A stretch of DNA of 7,448 nt from NCBI GenBank assembly GCA_014380205.1, contig JACMKH010000302.1, positions 1 through 7,448 on the forward strand, written 5' to 3'. The DNA comes from Sphingomonadaceae bacterium (GTDB taxonomy: Bacteria; Pseudomonadota; Alphaproteobacteria; Sphingomonadales; Sphingomonadaceae). Under the pieces are notes generated by a model. It worked only from the letters and a program-made list of their open reading frames with translations, was not told the DNA's origin and did not search any database. A program made the translations under genes and the position numbers. This document shows, piece by piece, positions 6,557 through 7,448 of the stretch (within the stretch, counting starts at the first letter, position 1; each line of letters starts with the position of its first letter).

Positions 6557-6814
6557 TCATACTCGCTTGCGCTGACACTTCCTCCCATCCTTGCGCGTGT
6601 AGCGGTTGTCGACGGTGAAGAGCATGTCAAGGTCAGAATAGGCGCCGCTGGCGCGTTCGCCGCCGCCGACCACGATGAAGACGCAATCCGCATCGCTTTC
6701 GTTGCGCAGGTGATGGCCGTTCACGACGCCCTTGGACCATGCCGTGGGATCACCCGCGCGAAGAACGGTCCGCCCTTCGTCCTCGACGAGCACGGCTTCG
6801 CCCGCAAGCATCAT
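6557..6814 (-). pseudogene. Cupin-domain protein lacking its N-terminal half
   Basis: The 85 codons read GEAVLVEDEGRTVLRAGD, then a second cupin motif GHHLRNESDADCVFIVVGG, then YSDLDMLFT and RYTRKDG at the end. This is the C-terminal half of single-domain cupins of about 150 residues that occur widely in proteobacteria. The first cupin motif with its HxH(x)E metal ligands is missing: upstream of 6815 all frames lose similarity, so a deletion breakpoint lies there. It could be translated from the ATGs at its beginning, but half a beta-barrel without the metal-binding motif should not be active. It converges on the metalloprotease gene with a 20-nt gap and lies just beside the ribosome site of the next plus-strand gene. 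Confidence 0.7.
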
Positions 6815-6868
6815 CAGATTTCTCGCTCGCCTTGCTTGTGTCCTGCCATCGCCTGCTTAGGATCGCAT

Positions 6869-7156
6869 ATGACCGATCTCGCCACGAGAACCGAGGAGCA
6901 GCCGAGGCTCGACCTTGGGGACAGGGAGCCGCCGCGCGGCTACGAGCCCGACCTCGCCGAAATCCGCCAGGATCTCGCCGTTATTCTCGCATCGGCGCGC
7001 GCCGTCACCGCGGAAGCGCCGTGGGACGATCGCACCTTGCGCTACAACCGCATCATCTATCCCCTGTTGACGCGATGGCTTCCCGACGAGGAGGCGGCGC
7101 GGCTGTGCGCCGAGTTCGCGGCGGAGATCGAGCGGATCGAGGCACTGGCGGGATAG
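6869..7156 (+). CDS. Hypothetical protein, 95 residues
   Basis: A small soluble protein, unrecognised at the family level. The N-terminal 30 residues are polar and probably disordered (RTEEQPRLDLGDREPPRGYE). The rest is predicted helical: DLAEIRQDLAVILASARA, then a conserved-looking APWDDRTLRYNRIIYPLLTRW, and a final amphipathic helix EEAARLCAEFAAEIERIEAL. There is no signal peptide or membrane segment. The ATG at 6869 has AGGA 6 nt upstream; the frame is open further upstream to 6542, but that part lies antisense to the cupin remnant. Clean codon use and a good ribosome site argue that the gene is real. It converges on the 2'-5' RNA ligase-like gene across the hairpin at 7175-7200. Confidence 0.7.
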   Translation: MTDLATRTEEQPRLDLGDREPPRGYEPDLAEIRQDLAVILASARAVTAEAPWDDRTLRYNRIIYPLLTRWLPDEEAARLCAEFAAEIERIEALAG

Positions 7157-7174
7157 GCGGTAGGGGTTTGGAAA

Positions 7175-7200
7175 CGGGGGCAGTCAATAGACTGTCCCCG
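7175..7200. terminator. Strong hairpin between convergent genes, probable bidirectional terminator
   Basis: CGGGGGCAGTC (7175-7185) pairs with GACTGTCCCCG (7190-7200) over 11 bp with a single G-T wobble and an AATA loop. It lies 19 nt after the stop of the 95-residue gene and 8 nt before the stop of the convergent gene, which fits a shared terminator. No T-run follows on either side. The GGGGACAGTC-type stem also resembles REP-like elements mobilised by RAYT transposases, so it may be a dispersed repeat that serves as a terminator. Confidence 0.6.
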
Positions 7201-7207
7201 AGCCCAC

Positions 7208-7447
7208 TCAGTCGAACCGGTAGCGCGCGATCCGCTCCCACTCGCCCTCCCGATAGAACCAGCTCGCCAAGCCCATAATCGCGAGGGGGCGGGGCTTGAA
7301 CTCCGCCGCGAGCTCGCGCGCGAGCGCCCGCGCGACGCTCGGCTCGGCCTTGTTCTGGACGGTGACGTGCGGCCGCCAGCCCGCCCGGTCCTGCGGCGTG
7401 AGCAGGCCGGCGAAGGCATCGGCGAGATCGGCGCGGATGCGGGCGAG
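7208..7447 (-). CDS. 2'-5' RNA ligase / RNA 2',3'-cyclic phosphodiesterase family protein (partial, start outside window)
   Basis: The minus strand carries 79 codons and a TGA at 7208-7210. The peptide includes AGWRPHVTVQNKAEPSVARA, in which HVTVQNK is the second HxTx motif of the 2H phosphoesterase fold (LigT/ThpR-like proteins), followed by an FKPRPLAIMGLASWFYREGE strand pair typical of the C-terminus. The first HxT motif lies outside the window. Enzymes of this group hydrolyse 2',3'-cyclic phosphates or act on 2'-5' linked RNA; which reaction applies here cannot be told. Whether it is thpR proper or a paralogous '2'-5' RNA ligase family protein' is open, so no symbol is given. Confidence 0.8.
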   Translation of the reverse strand, partial: LARIRADLADAFAGLLTPQDRAGWRPHVTVQNKAEPSVARALARELAAEFKPRPLAIMGLASWFYREGEWERIARYRFD

Positions 7448-7448
7448 G

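Noticed and set aside
6542..6868. Upstream extension of the 95-residue protein
   Set aside because: This part is antisense to the cupin remnant, whose frame carries the recognisable family sequence.
1..7448. CRISPR array, intact transposase or prophage genes
   Set aside because: No regularly spaced repeats and no transposase, integrase or phage protein motifs were found in either strand.

Overview
The window is GC-rich throughout. Its gene content (exosortase-A-associated hydrolases, a TPR/hydrolase gene next to trxB, a DUF3775 gene, a 2'-5' RNA ligase-type gene) suggests an alphaproteobacterium, most likely a member of the Sphingomonadales. This assignment rests on recognised families and codon style, not on a database search.

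Layout. Positions 1-905 (+) hold the last codons of a probable exosortase-A-associated hydrolase 2, overlapping a complete hydrolase 1 by 7 nt. This is the edge of an exopolysaccharide/exosortase locus that lies to the left. Facing it on the minus strand are trxB (930-1883) and, 97 nt upstream, a TPR protein with a C-terminal alpha/beta-hydrolase-like domain (1981-3636). A minus-strand tRNA with anticodon CAT, probably elongator Met, sits at 3756-3832 behind a good sigma70-type promoter. A DUF3775 gene (3968-4375, +) closes the ordinary chromosomal part.

Positions 4376-6868 look like an accessory, decaying segment. First come about 390 nt with no recognisable gene but a perfect 14-bp palindrome. 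Then comes a frameshifted C-terminal remnant of a class I SAM-dependent (Eco57I/MmeI-like) DNA methyltransferase on the minus strand. Next is a C-terminal remnant of a glutathione S-transferase on the plus strand, carrying at least three frameshifts. The one intact gene here (5388-6536, +) encodes a 382-residue metzincin-type zinc metalloprotease, resembling family M6, with no signal peptide. A cupin protein lacking its N-terminal half follows on the minus strand. All three damaged genes survive only as their C-terminal ends.

The right edge returns to tidy genes: a 95-residue protein of unknown function (6869-7156, +) converging on the C-terminal part of a 2'-5' RNA ligase/cyclic phosphodiesterase family gene (7208 to the window end, -). 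A strong 11-bp hairpin lies between them.

Functional links. The two hydrolases belong with polysaccharide and PEP-CTERM protein export. trxB supplies reduced thioredoxin. The TPR/hydrolase gene may share its transcript, but nothing shows a functional link. The metalloprotease stands alone and is the most unusual gene here. I see no CRISPR array, intact transposase, prophage or recognisable defence operon; the only defence-like trace is the broken methyltransferase.
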